This document shows positions 61,584-64,000 of a stretch of 64,000 nt of DNA, in pieces; within the stretch, counting starts at the first letter, position 1, and every line of letters starts with the position of its first letter. Location: the NCBI RefSeq assembly GCF_024807615.1, contig NZ_JANUCJ010000002.1, positions 558,001 through 622,000 of the forward strand, in the 5' to 3' direction. Source of the DNA: Tsukamurella ocularis (GTDB lineage Bacteria > Actinomycetota > Actinomycetes > Mycobacteriales > Mycobacteriaceae). Below the pieces are notes generated by a model, which was given only the letters and a program-made list of their open reading frames with translations, did no database searches and was not told the origin of the DNA. The position numbers and the translations under genes were made by a program.

Positions 61584-64000
61584 GTGAACCTCCGAATCGC
61601 CCGGATCGCCGCCGTCGTGGCCGGCCTGATCGGCCTGGTGCTCGCGATCGCGACGCCCCTGCTGCCGATCAAGCAGACCGCGGTCACGATCGACTGGCCG
61701 CAGTCCGGATCGCTCGCACCGGTCACCGCGCCGCTCACCATGTACAAGCCGCTCGAGGTGGACGCGACGATCCCCTGCACACTCGCAGCGACGGCACCAT
61801 CGGACAAGCAGACGGTGCTCGCGGCCACGACGCCGCCGCCCGCCGGGGACCGGGCGCGCACGGCCGGGCTGTACGTCACCGTCGACGGCGAGGCCCTGAC
61901 GGTCCGCTCGCGAGGCGCGCTGGTGCACCACGTGCCGCGCGCCGACCTGGCACGGTGCGGCGAGCTGCGGATCTCGATCGACGCCGATCACGCCTTCGCC
62001 GCGGCCACCGGCATCTCCGGCCAGGGCGACGTCCGCGGCGACCTCCGGCCCCAGGTGGTGGGCGTCTTCTCCGATCTGCCGGCGAACCTGCAGGGCCCGA
62101 CGCCGAAGATGACCATCTCTGTCGACTCGCGGTACACCTCGTCCCCGTCGGCGCTCAAGGGCATCGCGATCCTCGTCGGCGTGGCGTGCGTGCTGATCTC
62201 GCTGGTCGCGCTGGCGCTGCTCGACCGCGCCGACGGGCGGCGCCGGGGACGTCTGCTCCCCCGAAGCTGGCTACACGTGCGCCTCGCCGACGTCGCGGTG
62301 ATCGGCAGCCTCCTCGTCTGGCACATCGTCGGGGCGCCGACCTCGGACGACGGCTACATCCTCGGGATGATCAAGGCCGCGCCGCACTCGGGCTACATGC
62401 CCGAGGTGTTCCGCTACTACGACGCGCCCTACGCCCCGTTCGGCATGCCCTTCTACGTGGTCTCGTGGATGGCGGATCTCAGCGTCTCGAGCCCGTGGCT
62501 GCGCCTGCCCGCGCTGCTGTCGGGGATCCTGGCGTGGTTCCTGCTCTCCCGCGAGGTGCTGCCGCGCCTCGGTCTGAGCAAGCGGCGCGCGCCGCGCGAT
62601 TACTCGCGAGCCTTGTGGGCGATGGCGGCCGTCTTCACGCTGTTCTGGCTCACGTACAACCCCGGCCTGCGCCCGGAGCCGATCGTCGCGGTCGGCACCG
62701 TCGTCACCTGGTGCCTCGTCGAACGTTCCGTCGCCACGCGCCGCCTCGCGCCCGCGGGCGTCGGCCTGGTCGTGGCCGGCCTCACCGTCTCCGCTGCCCC
62801 GACGGGCAGCTTCGCGTTCGTCGTCTTCCTCGTCGCGGCGGCACCGCTGTGGCGGGCCGTCGTGGCGCACGTGAAGGCGAACGGCTACGCGGCGACGCTG
62901 CTGACGCTGGGCGCCGCCGGCGCGTCGGTGCTCTTCCTCGTCTTCGCCGACCACGGCCTCGTCGAGATGCTGCAATCCACCACGCTGCTCGGCGACGTCG
63001 GGCCGAGCGAGCCCTGGCACCGCGAGATCATCCGGTACGAGGCCCTGTTCCAGCAGAACCCCAACGGCTCGGTCGCCCGACGGTTCGCCATGCTCGCCCT
63101 GTTCCTGGGCTCCGCGATCGTCGTCGCGCTGCTGCTGTGGCGGCGCCGCATCCCGGGCATCGCGACCGGACCGGCCCGCCGTGTGGTGGCCGCCATCGGC
63201 GTCTCGCTACTGGTCATGGCCTTCAACCCCACCAAGTGGACCCATCACTTCGGCGCCTTCGCCACGCTGGGCGCGATGGTCGCGGCGATCGCCGTAGTCG
63301 CGGTCGGGCCGCGCACCATCCGGCGCCCCCAGTTCCGGCTCCTCGCCCTCGCGGCCGTCGCGGGGTGCGCGACGCTGGCCTTCGAGACCACCAACGGATG
63401 GTTCTACCCGGGCAACTTCGGCATCCCCTGGGGCGGCGCCGAGCCGGCCGTCGCCGGGATCAAGATCGCGAACGTCTTCGGCGCGGCCACGGTCGTTCTG
63501 CTGCTCGCGGCGCTCGTCGTGCACGTGACGGGATGGACACCGCGGCTCCCCGACGTCTCGGGGCGCCTCCCCGGTTTCGCGACGCCGATCACCCTGGTCG
63601 CCACCTTGATCATCGCGATGATCGGCGCCACCAACGTCGCGTCGATCATGATCCAGCGACCGGCCTACTCCTACGGTCAGCAGAACCTGCGCTCGCTCGC
63701 CGGCAACCCGTGCGGCATGGCCGACGAGGTGCTCGTCGAGCGTGACGCCACCGCGGGCGTCCTCACACCAATCGGCAACGCGCCCGATCCGCTCGTCGGG
63801 GAGGTCAACGCGAACTTCACGCCGAACGGCATCGCGGGCAGCCTCTCCTCGTCGTCGCGGGGCGCCGCGGACCTCGTGCGCACCGGCGACGCCGACAACA
63901 CCCCGTCGAACACGGGCGGCACCGGCGGCGGCACGCTGGATGCGCCCGGCGTCAACGGCTCGACCGCGGCCCTGCCCTTCGGGCTCGACCCGGCGCGCGT
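61584..64000 (+). CDS. Arabinosyltransferase, Emb family (3' end beyond window)
   Basis: The first 805 residues of an Emb-type GT-C glycosyltransferase that adds arabinofuranose from decaprenyl-phosphoarabinose to arabinogalactan or lipoarabinomannan. A membrane segment (about 6-28), an extracytoplasmic beta domain (about 30-190) and then many membrane segments are seen. The catalytic Asp pair is D255-D256 in PTSDDGYILGM. The C-terminal extracytoplasmic carbohydrate-binding domain is just beginning (about 715 onward) and is cut off. The GTG at 61584 has TACCCT (61570-61575) 8 bases before it, so it may be leaderless. EmbA, B or C cannot be distinguished. Confidence 0.9.
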   Translation, partial: MNLRIARIAAVVAGLIGLVLAIATPLLPIKQTAVTIDWPQSGSLAPVTAPLTMYKPLEVDATIPCTLAATAPSDKQTVLAATTPPPAGDRARTAGLYVTVDGEALTVRSRGALVHHVPRADLARCGELRISIDADHAFAAATGISGQGDVRGDLRPQVVGVFSDLPANLQGPTPKMTISVDSRYTSSPSALKGIAILVGVACVLISLVALALLDRADGRRRGRLLPRSWLHVRLADVAVIGSLLVWHIVGAPTSDDGYILGMIKAAPHSGYMPEVFRYYDAPYAPFGMPFYVVSWMADLSVSSPWLRLPALLSGILAWFLLSREVLPRLGLSKRRAPRDYSRALWAMAAVFTLFWLTYNPGLRPEPIVAVGTVVTWCLVERSVATRRLAPAGVGLVVAGLTVSAAPTGSFAFVVFLVAAAPLWRAVVAHVKANGYAATLLTLGAAGASVLFLVFADHGLVEMLQSTTLLGDVGPSEPWHREIIRYEALFQQNPNGSVARRFAMLALFLGSAIVVALLLWRRRIPGIATGPARRVVAAIGVSLLVMAFNPTKWTHHFGAFATLGAMVAAIAVVAVGPRTIRRPQFRLLALAAVAGCATLAFETTNGWFYPGNFGIPWGGAEPAVAGIKIANVFGAATVVLLLAALVVHVTGWTPRLPDVSGRLPGFATPITLVATLIIAMIGATNVASIMIQRPAYSYGQQNLRSLAGNPCGMADEVLVERDATAGVLTPIGNAPDPLVGEVNANFTPNGIAGSLSSSSRGAADLVRTGDADNTPSNTGGTGGGTLDAPGVNGSTAALPFGLDPAR

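Noticed and set aside
1-64000. CRISPR arrays, tRNA or rRNA genes, insertion sequences, prophage or attachment sites
   Set aside because: I saw no regularly spaced repeats, no cloverleaf-like segments with CCA-proximal signals, no transposase or integrase frames and no terminal inverted repeats. A tRNAscan and Infernal run would settle the RNA genes.

Overview
The window is a single high-GC (about 70 % by eye), densely coded chromosomal segment from a mycolic-acid actinobacterium (order Mycobacteriales). The evidence is gene order: sigB, ideR, PAC2 protein, alpha/beta hydrolase, nrdR, LysM protein, lexA, acyl-CoA dehydrogenases, hflX, dapF, miaA, extradiol-dioxygenase-like protein, DUF349, Rv2732c-like protein, miaB, glutamate ABC operon, recX and recA follow the M. 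tuberculosis Rv2710-Rv2737c order. galE directly after ideR recalls Corynebacterium, and an Emb-type arabinosyltransferase points to an arabinogalactan cell wall. RecA has no intein. A Tsukamurella-like genome is my best guess (inference). I see no IS element, prophage, tRNA, rRNA or CRISPR array.

Layout. 1-5 kb: sigB behind an ECF-type promoter, then a minus-strand pair of a GNAT/acyl-CoA synthetase fusion and an AcuC-like deacetylase. 5-10 kb: ideR-galE, a DUF4192 protein and an APC transporter. 10-19 kb: hydrolases, a MarR regulator, PAC2 protein, a DUF3516 helicase, SRPBCC protein, and a DUF5997 gene divergent from an HTH-less LysR-type effector domain. 19-22 kb: oxyR divergent from ahpC-ahpD. 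22-25 kb: an ECF41/SigJ-like sigma factor divergent from a CMD/AhpD-fold gene, then an SDR divergent from an XRE regulator. 25-33 kb: actP with DUF485, class III aminotransferase, hrpA. 33-35 kb: nrdR, LysM/ChiZ-like gene and lexA. 35-44.6 kb: EamA exporter with LysR, two acyl-CoA dehydrogenases with a TetR regulator, and the minus-strand operon Rv2728c-like/miaA/dapF/hflX/DUF1345. 44.7-49 kb: DUF349, AAA ATPase, membrane protein, miaB. 49-54 kb: a five-gene glutamate-type ABC operon with two substrate-binding lipoproteins. 54-57 kb: recX-recA. 57-64 kb: AraC regulator, DUF2000, a fused indolepyruvate:ferredoxin oxidoreductase, and a truncated (window edge) arabinosyltransferase. No gene-free stretch exceeds 300 bases; the longest (54276-54572) holds a hairpin in the leader of a VOC gene and the recX terminator.

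Regulatory logic is unusually readable. The ECF41-like locus carries two back-to-back promoters of the form kGTCACA-N16-CGTC, one for each divergent gene. recA and the chiZ-like gene each have a PafBC-type (RecA-NDp) promoter as well as LexA boxes, so both SOS branches converge on DNA repair here. About seventeen genes have a TAnnnT-like -10 hexamer 6-8 bases before the start codon and no Shine-Dalgarno, i.e. they look leaderless; in two cases (17874-17902 and 28960-28979) divergent leaderless promoters share 29 and 20 bp. Nothing in the window is convincingly a wholly new system. The most promising leads are the acetylation writer/eraser pair, the ultracompact divergent promoters, the DUF5997/LysR-effector pair and the possible upstream start of nrdR.
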